From assembly GCA_018262715.1 (NCBI GenBank), contig JADFDS010000009.1, positions 1 through 64,000 of the forward strand: 64,000 bases of DNA, written 5' to 3'. The translations under genes were made by a program, and so were the position numbers. This stretch comes from Bacteroidota bacterium. Its GTDB lineage: Bacteria; Bacteroidota; Bacteroidia; Bacteroidales; VadinHA17. A model generated the notes under the pieces. The model searched no databases and was not told where the DNA came from. It was given only the letters and a program-made list of their open reading frames with translations. This document shows positions 41,758 through 50,131 of the stretch, in pieces (the first letter of the stretch is position 1; the number at the start of each line of letters is the position of its first letter).

Positions 41758-41784
41758 CAAAGATAGGTGACTTGACTATCTTTG
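41758..41784. promoter_or_regulatory. Mirror-symmetrical divergent promoter for porP-like and porU
   Basis: A perfect inverted repeat with 9-bp arms, CAAAGATAG (41758-41766) and CTATCTTTG (41776-41784), separated by 9 bp. Each arm read outward is TATCTTTG, an exact TAnnTTTG box. The rightward box is 9 nt before the porU ATG; the leftward one is 71 nt before the porP-like ATG. No TTTG at -33 is evident for either. Confidence 0.6.
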
Positions 41785-41792
41785 CGTTGATT

Positions 41793-44700
41793 ATGATGAA
41801 AAGTGTTGCCACCGGCCTCCTGGTTATGGCTTCCGCGCTTAACGCAGCGTCACAGGAATATTCGGCTTCGTCTGTGCCGGCAGCCGGTGCATCAGGCCGG
41901 GCTTCGGTATCGGTGCAGGGCGCAGCTGAGCAGGAATATTCGGCTTCGTCCGTGCTTGGAAACGGGCAGTGGGTGAAGATTGCCGTGACCGAAGAGGGCA
42001 TTTACCGGCTCGACTATTCCCGTCTGAAAGAGATGGGATTCACCGATCCGTCTTCAGCGGTCCTTTACGGCAACAATGCAGGCCAGCTCTCATTCATGAA
42101 CGATGACACTGCCCCGGATGACCTGAAAAAAATTGCCTTCAGAGCAGAAAAGGGAACCGACGGGGTTTTCAACGAAGGTGATTATCTTCTCTTTTATGCT
42201 GAAGGCACTCACCGTTGGATTGCTGATCCCGGCAGGCGCGGCAGCCGGTTCGTGAGGCATCATTACTCAGATACGGCATGGTATTTTATAACCTCGCAAC
42301 CCGGAGGGGCCCTGACAGTGCAGACCGAAACACCCCCGGCAGCATCACCCTCAATCATCTCATCATCCACCGACCTGTACATGAGACACGAACGGGAGGA
42401 GATCAACCTGATAAGGTCAGGAAGGGAGTGGTACCAGCAGGTGGTTCCCGGTACTCAGAACAACATCGGACCGGGGTTTACAGACCTCCCTGCCGGCGGG
42501 AAAATACACTACACCATAAGAGTTGCCGCAAGGTCTGACACCGAGACCTCCTTCATCCTCAGACAGGGAGGAGAAACGATTAAAACCATCACAGTCCCGG
42601 CCGTGACCATGACCGATATCAACGGCGTTTATGCAGCCACCATGACTGTTTCAGATTCCATCGTCTCCTCCTCCGGATCACCTGCATTCAGCCTCGCATT
42701 CTCCTCAGGCGGTAATATGGCCGCCACCGGCTACATCGACTATGCCGATTTCACGGCAAGGTCCTCACTGGTCTGGCGCGACAGGAACCTGTTCATCAGC
42801 GACAGCAGGTCTGTGGGCACGTCGGCTGTCACCCGGTTCACCGTGGAGGGATCATCTTCGCTGAGCATCTGGGACATCTCCAATCCCGCTGCCCCGCTGA
42901 CCATACAGACAACACCATCCTCCGGGAACACAGTCTTTGTGGCGGCAACTGACAGCCTCAGAAGATTCGTTGCCTTCAGCCTGGCACAGGTAAAACAGCC
43001 TTTAAGAAGCGTCAGGGTGCCCGCCCAGAACCTGCACGCCATGATGCCTGCCGGTATGATCATCGTCACTTACCCGCTATTTATGCCGTATGCCAAAAAA
43101 CTTGCGGAATTGCATCTTGCGGATGACGGTCTGACATCATTGATCGTAACCCCGGAACAGGTCTACAATGAGTTTTCAGGAGGGGTGCCCGATGCGGCTG
43201 CACTAAGAAACTTCATCAGGATGATCCGGGAGAGGGGGATGCAGTCGGGTCAGCAAACGAGATACCTGCTGCTCTTTGGTGACGGCTCGTATGAGAATAA
43301 AACCCCGCCGCCCGGAAACAGCTCATTCATCCCCACATGGCAGTCTGTCAACTCGACAACCGGTGTACTCTCCTTCACTTCAGACGATTTCTACGGCCTG
43401 CTCGATGATGGCGAGGGTGAGGCTGACGGATTCCTTGACATGGGCATCGGCCGGCTGCCGGCGTATGATACCGCATCTGCCGGCATTATGGTAAGAAAAA
43501 TCTCATCCTACCTTCAGGGGTCAAATCAGGGCTCATGGCGGAATATTCTGTGCCTTGTCGCAGACGATGAGGATTCTAATCTGCATATGTTTGATGCTGA
43601 AGGCCTTGCCGAAGCAGCCACCACCGCGGCACCTCCCCTGACGGTGGAGAAAATATACCTCGATGCTTACCGCCAGATGACCTCTGTCTCCGGTGATTCC
43701 TACCCTGACGCTTCGAGGGCGGTTGACGACAGGATGGCGGCCGGATGCCTGATAATGAACTACGTGGGTCATGGCAACGAATCAGGCCTCGCCCATGAAA
43801 GAGTTATCAGGACCGGCAATATCAACTCGTGGAAGAACAGCAGGATGCTGCCGCTGTTCATCACCGCAACATGTGAGTTCTCCAGGTTTGATGATGTGGA
43901 GATAAACAGGGCTTCCTCCTCGATAACCGCAAGAAACTCAGCCGGCGAGATGGTGCTTCTCAATCCTGACGGCGGAGGGATTGCCCTGATGAGCACCACC
44001 AGGGTAGTGTACTCAGCTCCTAACTACACACTGAACCGGGCCATCTATGATTATGCTTTCAGGACAGACGCTGAAGGCCGGTCGATGAGGCTTGGCGACA
44101 TCATCCGGCAGGCCAAGGTCAGCTCCGGAACGGGGATGAACAAACGGAATTTCCTGCTGCTGGGTGACCCTGCCCTCAGGCTGGCATGGCCTTCGACAGG
44201 GAAAGTGGTGACTGACAGTATCAACGGGATCCATGTCTCGATGCCTTTTGACACTCTCAAGGCCCTTTCACTGATGACTGTCAGCGGTCACCTGGAAGAT
44301 GCCGCAGGAAACCTGATGACCGGATTCAACGGCACCGTGGAACCTGCTGTATTTGACAAGCCCGGACACGTCAGCACCCTGGCCAATGACGGCGGTTCCC
44401 CGATCACCTTCCCGGTGGATGGCAACGTGCTCTTCCGGGGTAAAACAAATGTCACCGGCGGCCGCTTCAGCTTTTCATTCATCGTACCCCTCGACATCAA
44501 CTACAGCTATGGCAGCGGATCCGTGAAATACTATGCATACAACGGCGCCACCGACCTCAACGGAAGCTTCACGGGAATTTCGGTGGGAGGTTTCTCGGAT
44601 GCGGCATCTGATGACACTGAAGGACCACAGATAAGACTCTTCATGAATGACACACTGTTCAATGACGGCGGAGTGACCGATGCATCTCCGGTACTGCTAG

Positions 44701-45272
44701 CCCTTCTCAGCGACAGGTCAGGCATAAATGCCACCGGGACGGGAATCGGTCATGACATAATAGCCTGGCTTGACGACGACATGTCAGAAGCTGTGGTTCT
44801 TAACAGCCTTTTCAGGGCTGACGTTGGCAGGCATATCTCAGGCTCTCTTGCCTATCCTCTGCTTGTGACCGGCCAGGGGAAACACACGGTTTCACTCAGG
44901 GCATGGGATAATCTCAACAATCCGACAGTGGCCACGCTCAGGTTTGCTGTGGAGACCGGCGGCACCTTCAGGCTCACGGACCTCCTCGCATTCCCGAATC
45001 CGGTGACAGACGGCACAAAGTTCACTGCCGGTCATAACAGGCCGGGTACGGAGATTGATCTGACCATAACAATTTTCAGTTCTGACGGGCGTGCCATGAA
45101 AGTCCTGAGAAATAAAAGTTCCGGCGCCGGATATGCCCTTCCCGACATCCCATGGGACGGCTGTGACGAGAACGGCGGAAGGGTGGCAAGAGGACTCTAT
45201 CTGTGGCGTGCAGAAGCAGTTACCGCAGATGGCGAGAAAACATCGGCCACAGGCCGTTTCATCATTTTGTAA
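41793..45272 (+). CDS. porU: T9SS sortase PorU (C25 gingipain family)
   Basis: 1159 residues from ATG at 41793, which begins the signal peptide (MMKSVATGLLVMASALNAAS); the frame extends to 41580 but that part overlaps the divergent gene. The N-terminal beta region leads to a C25 peptidase domain (about 420-800) with catalytic His in NYVGHGNE (His 660) and Cys in ITATCEFSRFDD (Cys 694). Beta domains follow, and a C-terminal T9SS-like domain starts near LLAFPNPVTDGT and ends ARGLYLWRAEAV...RFIIL. PorU cleaves cargo CTDs and attaches them to A-LPS at the cell surface. A 26-residue direct repeat follows the signal peptide. Confidence 0.92.
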   Translation: MMKSVATGLLVMASALNAASQEYSASSVPAAGASGRASVSVQGAAEQEYSASSVLGNGQWVKIAVTEEGIYRLDYSRLKEMGFTDPSSAVLYGNNAGQLSFMNDDTAPDDLKKIAFRAEKGTDGVFNEGDYLLFYAEGTHRWIADPGRRGSRFVRHHYSDTAWYFITSQPGGALTVQTETPPAASPSIISSSTDLYMRHEREEINLIRSGREWYQQVVPGTQNNIGPGFTDLPAGGKIHYTIRVAARSDTETSFILRQGGETIKTITVPAVTMTDINGVYAATMTVSDSIVSSSGSPAFSLAFSSGGNMAATGYIDYADFTARSSLVWRDRNLFISDSRSVGTSAVTRFTVEGSSSLSIWDISNPAAPLTIQTTPSSGNTVFVAATDSLRRFVAFSLAQVKQPLRSVRVPAQNLHAMMPAGMIIVTYPLFMPYAKKLAELHLADDGLTSLIVTPEQVYNEFSGGVPDAAALRNFIRMIRERGMQSGQQTRYLLLFGDGSYENKTPPPGNSSFIPTWQSVNSTTGVLSFTSDDFYGLLDDGEGEADGFLDMGIGRLPAYDTASAGIMVRKISSYLQGSNQGSWRNILCLVADDEDSNLHMFDAEGLAEAATTAAPPLTVEKIYLDAYRQMTSVSGDSYPDASRAVDDRMAAGCLIMNYVGHGNESGLAHERVIRTGNINSWKNSRMLPLFITATCEFSRFDDVEINRASSSITARNSAGEMVLLNPDGGGIALMSTTRVVYSAPNYTLNRAIYDYAFRTDAEGRSMRLGDIIRQAKVSSGTGMNKRNFLLLGDPALRLAWPSTGKVVTDSINGIHVSMPFDTLKALSLMTVSGHLEDAAGNLMTGFNGTVEPAVFDKPGHVSTLANDGGSPITFPVDGNVLFRGKTNVTGGRFSFSFIVPLDINYSYGSGSVKYYAYNGATDLNGSFTGISVGGFSDAASDDTEGPQIRLFMNDTLFNDGGVTDASPVLLALLSDRSGINATGTGIGHDIIAWLDDDMSEAVVLNSLFRADVGRHISGSLAYPLLVTGQGKHTVSLRAWDNLNNPTVATLRFAVETGGTFRLTDLLAFPNPVTDGTKFTAGHNRPGTEIDLTITIFSSDGRAMKVLRNKSSGAGYALPDIPWDGCDENGGRVARGLYLWRAEAVTADGEKTSATGRFIIL
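41853..41954 (+). repeat. In-frame 78-bp-period repeat at the PorU N-terminus
   Basis: CAGGAATATTCGGCTTCGTC occurs at 41853 and again at 41931 with near-identical flanks, encoding QEYSASSV twice 26 residues apart, just after the signal peptide. It looks like a recent short duplication in a linker. Confidence 0.7.
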
Positions 45273-45304
45273 AACAACACAATAAGTAGCCCTTATTTTT
45301 GTTT

Positions 45305-45312
45305 TATATTTG
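45305..45312 (+). promoter_or_regulatory. -7 box for porV
   Basis: TATATTTG matches TAnnTTTG, 24 nt before the ATG at 45337. It suggests that porV-ispF can be transcribed apart from porU. Confidence 0.45.
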
Positions 45313-45336
45313 CACAAATTTCGAACAAGGACAAAT

Positions 45337-46500
45337 ATGAAAAACAAGGCGCTGACTGTAAGCATTATACTCCTCTTTTCAATTTTTGTTTCACCGGCAT
45401 GGGCACAGGATGATGATCCGTATAACGTTATTCAGACTGCTGTCCCGTTCCTGACCATTGCTCCCGACTCGCGCGCCGGAGCCCTTGGCGATGCAGGCGT
45501 AGCCACTTCACCGGACCTTTTCAGCATGCACTGGAACCCGGCAAAATATGCCTTCATCGACGGTAACGGCGGATTCGGAATGTCTTACTCGCCATGGCTG
45601 AGGGCTCTTGTGCCCGACATCAACCTGGCTTACCTTTCGGGTTATTACAGGGTAGACAGCAGGCAGGTACTGGCTGCAAGCCTCATGTACTCCTCGCTCG
45701 GCGAGATCCAGTTTACCGATGACTACGGAAACTACCAGCGTAATTACAATCCCAATGAATTTTCAGTTGACGTGGCTTACTCCCGCCTCTTCTCCGAACA
45801 CTGGTCGGGCGGCGTTGCCATGAGATTCATCTATTCAAACATAACCGGAGGAATGACTGTCGGAACAACCGAAACAAAAGCAGGTATTGCTTTTGCTGCT
45901 GACGCTTCGGCATACTATACCAACAAACTTAAACTGGGATCACGTGACGGAAACATTGCGGCAGGAATAAACCTGTCGAATATAGGCTCAAAGATGAGCT
46001 ATACAACTGATGTTGACCCGGACTTCATCCCTATGAACATGCGACTGGGAACAACTTTCAGCATTAACCTCGACAGGTACAATGCAATCGGATTCTCCCT
46101 TGACGTCAATAAGCTTCTGGTGCCAACCCCTCCAGTATATGACGAGGAAAGCAATATTATCGACGGTAAGGACCCGAACGTATCTGTTCCCGTGGCAATC
46201 TTCCAGTCCTTCTATGATGCCCCCGGCGGCTTCAGCGAAGAGATGAAGGAGTTTTCCCAGTCATTTGGCATCGAGTACTGGTACAACCAGCAGTTTGCAC
46301 TGCGGACAGGATATTTCAATGAGGCCCAGAGCAAGGGAAACAAGAAATATTTCACCGTAGGAGCCGGATTCAGGCTGAGCATCTTCTCACTTGACTTCTC
46401 CTACCTTGTTCCGATTACCCAGAACAACCCGCTGGCACGTACCCTGAGATTCTCACTGGGATTCGAGTTCGACTCCCTACGCAATCTCAGCCAGAAGTAA
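45337..46500 (+). CDS. porV: T9SS outer membrane protein PorV (LptO)
   Basis: 387 residues from ATG at 45337 (signal peptide to SPAWAQ). The PorV signature TIAPDSRAGALGDAGVATSPD is near residues 40-60, followed by MHWNPAKYAF and a 14-strand FadL-like barrel pattern ending RFSLGFEFDSL. PorV shuttles CTD cargo from the translocon to PorU. It follows porU by 64 nt and is followed by ispF after 8 nt, the same order known from Porphyromonas gingivalis. Confidence 0.93.
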   Translation: MKNKALTVSIILLFSIFVSPAWAQDDDPYNVIQTAVPFLTIAPDSRAGALGDAGVATSPDLFSMHWNPAKYAFIDGNGGFGMSYSPWLRALVPDINLAYLSGYYRVDSRQVLAASLMYSSLGEIQFTDDYGNYQRNYNPNEFSVDVAYSRLFSEHWSGGVAMRFIYSNITGGMTVGTTETKAGIAFAADASAYYTNKLKLGSRDGNIAAGINLSNIGSKMSYTTDVDPDFIPMNMRLGTTFSINLDRYNAIGFSLDVNKLLVPTPPVYDEESNIIDGKDPNVSVPVAIFQSFYDAPGGFSEEMKEFSQSFGIEYWYNQQFALRTGYFNEAQSKGNKKYFTVGAGFRLSIFSLDFSYLVPITQNNPLARTLRFSLGFEFDSLRNLSQK

Positions 46501-46508
46501 ATCACAAA

Positions 46509-47009
46509 ATGACACTCCACCAGAGGATAGGACAGGGCATCGACTTTCATCGCCTTGAGGAGGGTCGTGAACTCTGGCTCGGAGGCGTGCGCATCAACTC
46601 TGCAAAGGGATGTGTTGCTCACTCTGACGGAGATGTCCTTATCCATGCCATCTGCGATGCACTGCTGGGTGCGGCAGGACTCAATGACATCGGCTATCAC
46701 TTCCCTGACACATCGGAGGAGTTCAGGGGGATCGACAGCAAGATCCTGCTGAAGCGGGTGGTTGAGCTGATCACCGGTGCAGGTTACAGGATAGTGAACA
46801 TTGACAGCACTGTCTGCCTCGAGCTGCCAAAGCTGGCGCCATATATCACCGCCATGCGTACGACCATGGCCGCCATTGCGAACATCTCACCCGATGCTGT
46901 CTCGGTCAAGGCCACCACCACAGAGAAGATGGGTTTCACCGGCCGCGGAGAGGGGATAGTGGCCCTGGCCATATGTCTGCTGGCAGACCTGATCCCGGAT
47001 AAGGTCTGA
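46509..47009 (+). CDS. ispF: 2-C-methyl-D-erythritol 2,4-cyclodiphosphate synthase
   Basis: 166 residues, usual length. Metal ligands in GIDFHRL (Asp and His near 9-11) and HSDGDVLIHAICDALLGA, then DIGYHFPDTSEEFRGIDS and a C-terminal ATTTEKMGFTGRGEGI that is highly conserved. It makes MEcPP in the MEP isoprenoid route, which also feeds the carotenoid operon. The last two codons and TGA are the first unit of an 8-bp tandem repeat. Confidence 0.96.
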   Translation: MTLHQRIGQGIDFHRLEEGRELWLGGVRINSAKGCVAHSDGDVLIHAICDALLGAAGLNDIGYHFPDTSEEFRGIDSKILLKRVVELITGAGYRIVNIDSTVCLELPKLAPYITAMRTTMAAIANISPDAVSVKATTTEKMGFTGRGEGIVALAICLLADLIPDKV

Positions 47010-47112
47010 AGGTCTGAAGGTCTGAAGGTCTGAAGGTCTGAAGGTCTGAAGGTCTGAAGGTCTGAAGGTCTGAAGGTCTGAAGGTCTGAAGGTCTGAAGG
47101 TCTGAAGGTCTG
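47001..47112. repeat. 8-bp tandem repeat, 14 copies of AAGGTCTG
   Basis: Fourteen perfect head-to-tail copies, followed by a degenerate AGGGTCC. The first copy contains the ispF stop codon, so length changes cannot alter the protein. Being 8 bp, the unit leaves the complementary strand open in three frames, giving spurious PSDLQTFR-repeat ORFs. Confidence 0.95.
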
Positions 47113-47129
47113 AGGGTCCTTTTCACTAT

Positions 47130-47174
47130 TGCCGATTTTCGATTTTTTAATTCGGAAATCGCAAATCGCAATTT
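47130..47174. repeat. Second GATTTGCG-type inverted-repeat element
   Basis: CCGATTTTCGATTTT, AATTCGGA and AATCGCAAATCGCAA echo, partly inverted, the element at 30574-30646. It again lies between two convergent genes (ispF and hutU), directly after the 8-bp repeat. Confidence 0.6.
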
Positions 47175-47176
47175 TA

Positions 47177-49189
47177 TCAGCTATTCCTGAAAATTTCATC
47201 TATGAGGTTCTGATCTGCCTCCTGCGGCATGGTGACCACCAGAGCCGGGGTGCGTTCCATTTCCCTTGTTATGGCGGCCATTGCGCCGCTGTTGCGCGCC
47301 CAGCTGCGACGTGCGATGCCGTTGTTGACATCCCAGAGCAACATTGACCGGATGCGGCGTGATGTCTCCGGACTGCCGTCAAGAAGCATCCCGAACCCGC
47401 CGTTGATCACCTCGCCCCAGCCCACGCCGCCGCCATTGTGAATGGAGACCCACGTGGCCCCGCGGAAAGCGTCGCCAATGACATTCTGCATTGCCATGTC
47501 AGCCGTGAAACGTGAACCGTCATAAATGTTCGATGTCTCACGGAACGGTGAGTCTGTGCCTGACACATCGTGATGGTCACGACCGATCACTATCGGGCCG
47601 CTGATGATCCCCGAAGCGATCGCATCATTGAAGGCAGAGGCTATCATTATCCTGCCGGCGGCGTCGGCATAAAGGATACGCGCCTGGGATCCAACCACCA
47701 GGCGGTTTTTTCCCGCCTCGCGGATCCAGTGAATATTGTCAGACATCTGCTGACGGATATCTTCGGGCGACTCTTTCATGAGGCGCTCAAGGGTGGCAGC
47801 AGCCATGGCGTCACTCTTCTCCAGATCGGCAGGGTCACCGGAACAGCAAACCCAGCGGAACGGGCCGAAGCCGTAGTCGAAGCAGATGGGTCCCATGATA
47901 TCCTCGACATACGACGGGTAACGGAACCCTCCCCTGCCGTTGCCTATGTCGGCGCCGGCACGTGAAGCCTCCAGGAGGAAGGCATTGCCGTAATCAAAAA
48001 AATAGGTTCCGTGTGCCGTATGCCTGTTGATGGCCTCCACCTGCCGGCGGAGCGAACCCTGCACCAGCCCGCGGAACTTCTCCGGGTCTTCAGCCATGAG
48101 CCTGTTTGCCTCGTCAAAGCTGATCCCTGCAGGGTAGTAACCTCCTGCCCACGGATTATGAAGCGAGGTCTGATCCGATCCCAGGTCAGCCCACAGACCT
48201 TCATCAGCAAACCTCTCCCACAGGTCGACGATGTTCCCCTGGTAGGCCAGTGACACCACCTCGCCGTCACCGCAGGCCTTGCGGACCCGCACAGCCAGCT
48301 CTGACAGACAGGTGTGTACCTCATCAACCCATCCCTGGGTGTGGCGTGTCCTGATAGCCTTCGGATTGACCTCGGCAATGACTGACACAACCCCGGCTAT
48401 ATTTCCAGCCTTGGGCTGAGCCCCTGACATCCCCCCAAGTCCGGACGAGATGAAGAGCCTGCTCCTGCGTTCTTCAGCCGCAACCGGCTTAACCCGCCGC
48501 TGTGCATTGAGGAGGGTGATGGTGGTACCGTGAACTATTCCCTGCGGACCGATATACATGTATGAGCCGGCGGTCATCTGCCCGTACTGTGATACCCCGA
48601 GAGCATTGAACCGCTCCCAGTTATCCTGTGACGAATAGTTGGGGATAACCATACCGTTGGTGACAACTACCCGAGGCGCCTCCCTGTGCGAAGGAAAGAG
48701 GCCGAGGGGGTGTCCCGAGTACATCACCAGCGTCTGCTCATCGGTCATCTCAGAGAGGTACTTCATGGTGAGCCTGTATTGAGCCCAGTTCTGAAAAACA
48801 GCTCCGTTGCCGCCATAGGTGATGAGCTCGTGCGGATGCTGGGCAACGGCAGGATCGAGGTTGTTGGTGATCATCAGCATTATTGCGGCAGCTTGCGCTG
48901 ACCGGTGCGGATATTCGCTTATCGGACGGGCTTTCATCTCATAGTCAGGCCTGTAACGATACATATATATACGTCCCCGCTCACGGAGTTCGGCTGCAAA
49001 TTCAGGAGCCAGTTCACCGTGAAGCGACGGGGGAAAATACCTCAGGGCGTTGCGAAGGGCAAGCTTTTTCTCCTCACCGGTCAGAATGTCACGGCGGCGC
49101 GGGGCATGATTCACCGCGGGATCCCAGGCTTTGGGTGCAGGAAGGGGCGATGGTATGCCTTCACGGATCTGTGATTTGAAATCATTCAT
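47177..49189 (-). CDS. hutU: Urocanate hydratase
   Basis: 670 residues; the family ranges from about 550 to 670, so this is the longer form with an N-terminal extension (about 100 residues with RRRDILTGEEKKLALRNALR). Core motifs: ELITYGGNGAVFQNWAQY, TLVMYSGHPLGLFPS, SSGLGGMSGAQPKA, NGRGGFRYPSYVEDIMGP, CFDYGFGPFRWVC with the catalytic-site Cys, and IHNGGGVGWGEVINGG. It uses NAD+ to hydrate urocanate in histidine breakdown. No hutH, hutI or hutG lies beside it in the window. Confidence 0.94.
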   Translation of the reverse strand: MNDFKSQIREGIPSPLPAPKAWDPAVNHAPRRRDILTGEEKKLALRNALRYFPPSLHGELAPEFAAELRERGRIYMYRYRPDYEMKARPISEYPHRSAQAAAIMLMITNNLDPAVAQHPHELITYGGNGAVFQNWAQYRLTMKYLSEMTDEQTLVMYSGHPLGLFPSHREAPRVVVTNGMVIPNYSSQDNWERFNALGVSQYGQMTAGSYMYIGPQGIVHGTTITLLNAQRRVKPVAAEERRSRLFISSGLGGMSGAQPKAGNIAGVVSVIAEVNPKAIRTRHTQGWVDEVHTCLSELAVRVRKACGDGEVVSLAYQGNIVDLWERFADEGLWADLGSDQTSLHNPWAGGYYPAGISFDEANRLMAEDPEKFRGLVQGSLRRQVEAINRHTAHGTYFFDYGNAFLLEASRAGADIGNGRGGFRYPSYVEDIMGPICFDYGFGPFRWVCCSGDPADLEKSDAMAAATLERLMKESPEDIRQQMSDNIHWIREAGKNRLVVGSQARILYADAAGRIMIASAFNDAIASGIISGPIVIGRDHHDVSGTDSPFRETSNIYDGSRFTADMAMQNVIGDAFRGATWVSIHNGGGVGWGEVINGGFGMLLDGSPETSRRIRSMLLWDVNNGIARRSWARNSGAMAAITREMERTPALVVTMPQEADQNLIDEIFRNS

Positions 49190-49296
49190 GATATTGGATA
49201 AAATTCAGTGTTGTAAAGATAATAAAACAGAGAGAGAGACACCTTCCGCTGTCCCTCTCTATATCATTTATAATGGTTTCTGTTACTGCCGTCCCG

Positions 49297-49343
49297 ATCC
49301 GCCGGCCGGCGGATGCGGGATTGATCCTCCGACTTCGCCGGAG
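49297..49343. repeat. Palindrome and hairpin between hutU and the zinc-ribbon gene
   Basis: ATCCGCCGGCCGGCGGAT (49297-49314) is a perfect 18-bp palindrome, followed by CTCCG/CGGAG (49327-49343). No T-tract is present, so it is not a canonical terminator, though it lies just after the zinc-ribbon stop. Confidence 0.55.
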
Positions 49344-49363
49344 TCTCAAACTGGTACTGCCGA

Positions 49364-50131
49364 CTATTGATTCGCTTCTCCCACGATCTCATCATCAACA
49401 AGTATGCGGCCGCAGTACTCGCAGACGATGATCTTTTTCCTTGACCTGATGTCAAGCTGGCGCTGAGGTGGAATCTGGTTGAAGCATCCGCCGCATGCAT
49501 CCCTCTTTACCGGTACCACCGCGAGGCCGTTACGGGCATTTGTGCGTATACGCTTGTAAGCCGTCAGCAGCCTGTCCTCTATTCTCGTCTGAAGCTCTCC
49601 TGACCTGGATGCAAGCTGTTCCTCCTCCTTCTGGGTGTCATGGGTTATGTCCTCCAGCTCAGACTTCTTGCTCTCCAGGTCGCGCTTCCGCTCTTCAAGC
49701 ATTGTCTGTGCCTCAGCCATCACCTCCTTCTTCTCTGCAACCTGGGCGGTGAATTCACGGATCTTTTTGTTGCACAATTCTATCTCCAGGGTCTGGAATT
49801 CTATCTCCTTTGAAAGGGAGTCATACTCGCGGTTGTTGCGAACGTTGTTCTGCTGCTCCTCGTATTTCTTGATAAGCGCCTGTGAGGCAGTTATCTCGTT
49901 GGTCTTGCCAACGACAGACTTTTCCAGTTCGGAAACTTCGCTTTTAAGATTGTTTATCCTGGTTTCAAGTCCTGCCACCTCATCCTCAAGGTCCTGCACC
50001 TCGAGAGGCAGTTCGCCGCGCAGGGTGCGGATTTTATCTATCTCTGAATCAACAAGCTGCAATGAATAGAGAGCTCTCAGTTTCTCTTCTATGGTAAGTT
50101 CTGTTTCAGGTGATTTCGTCTGTTTTGTCAT
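49364..50131 (-). CDS. Coiled-coil C4 zinc-ribbon protein
   Basis: 255 residues. Residues about 30-190 form an unbroken heptad-rich antiparallel coiled coil. The C-terminal zinc ribbon has CGGCFNQIPPQRQLDI and CEYCGRILVDDE, a C4 site. This build is that of the CT398/DUF164 family, which in Chlamydia links to sigma54 and secretion functions, and in other bacteria is of unknown role. It overlaps the Nif3-like gene by 26 nt and ends the M23-MerR-Nif3 group. Confidence 0.87.
   Translation of the reverse strand: MTKQTKSPETELTIEEKLRALYSLQLVDSEIDKIRTLRGELPLEVQDLEDEVAGLETRINNLKSEVSELEKSVVGKTNEITASQALIKKYEEQQNNVRNNREYDSLSKEIEFQTLEIELCNKKIREFTAQVAEKKEVMAEAQTMLEERKRDLESKKSELEDITHDTQKEEEQLASRSGELQTRIEDRLLTAYKRIRTNARNGLAVVPVKRDACGGCFNQIPPQRQLDIRSRKKIIVCEYCGRILVDDEIVGEANQ

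Noticed and set aside
47001-47112. Phase-variable switch in ispF
   Set aside because: The first repeat unit already contains the stop codon, so copy-number change cannot alter the reading frame.
46887-47199. Minus-strand frames encoding PSDLQTFR repeats
   Set aside because: They arise because an 8-bp repeat without stops is open in three frames; no start context or upstream gene structure supports them.
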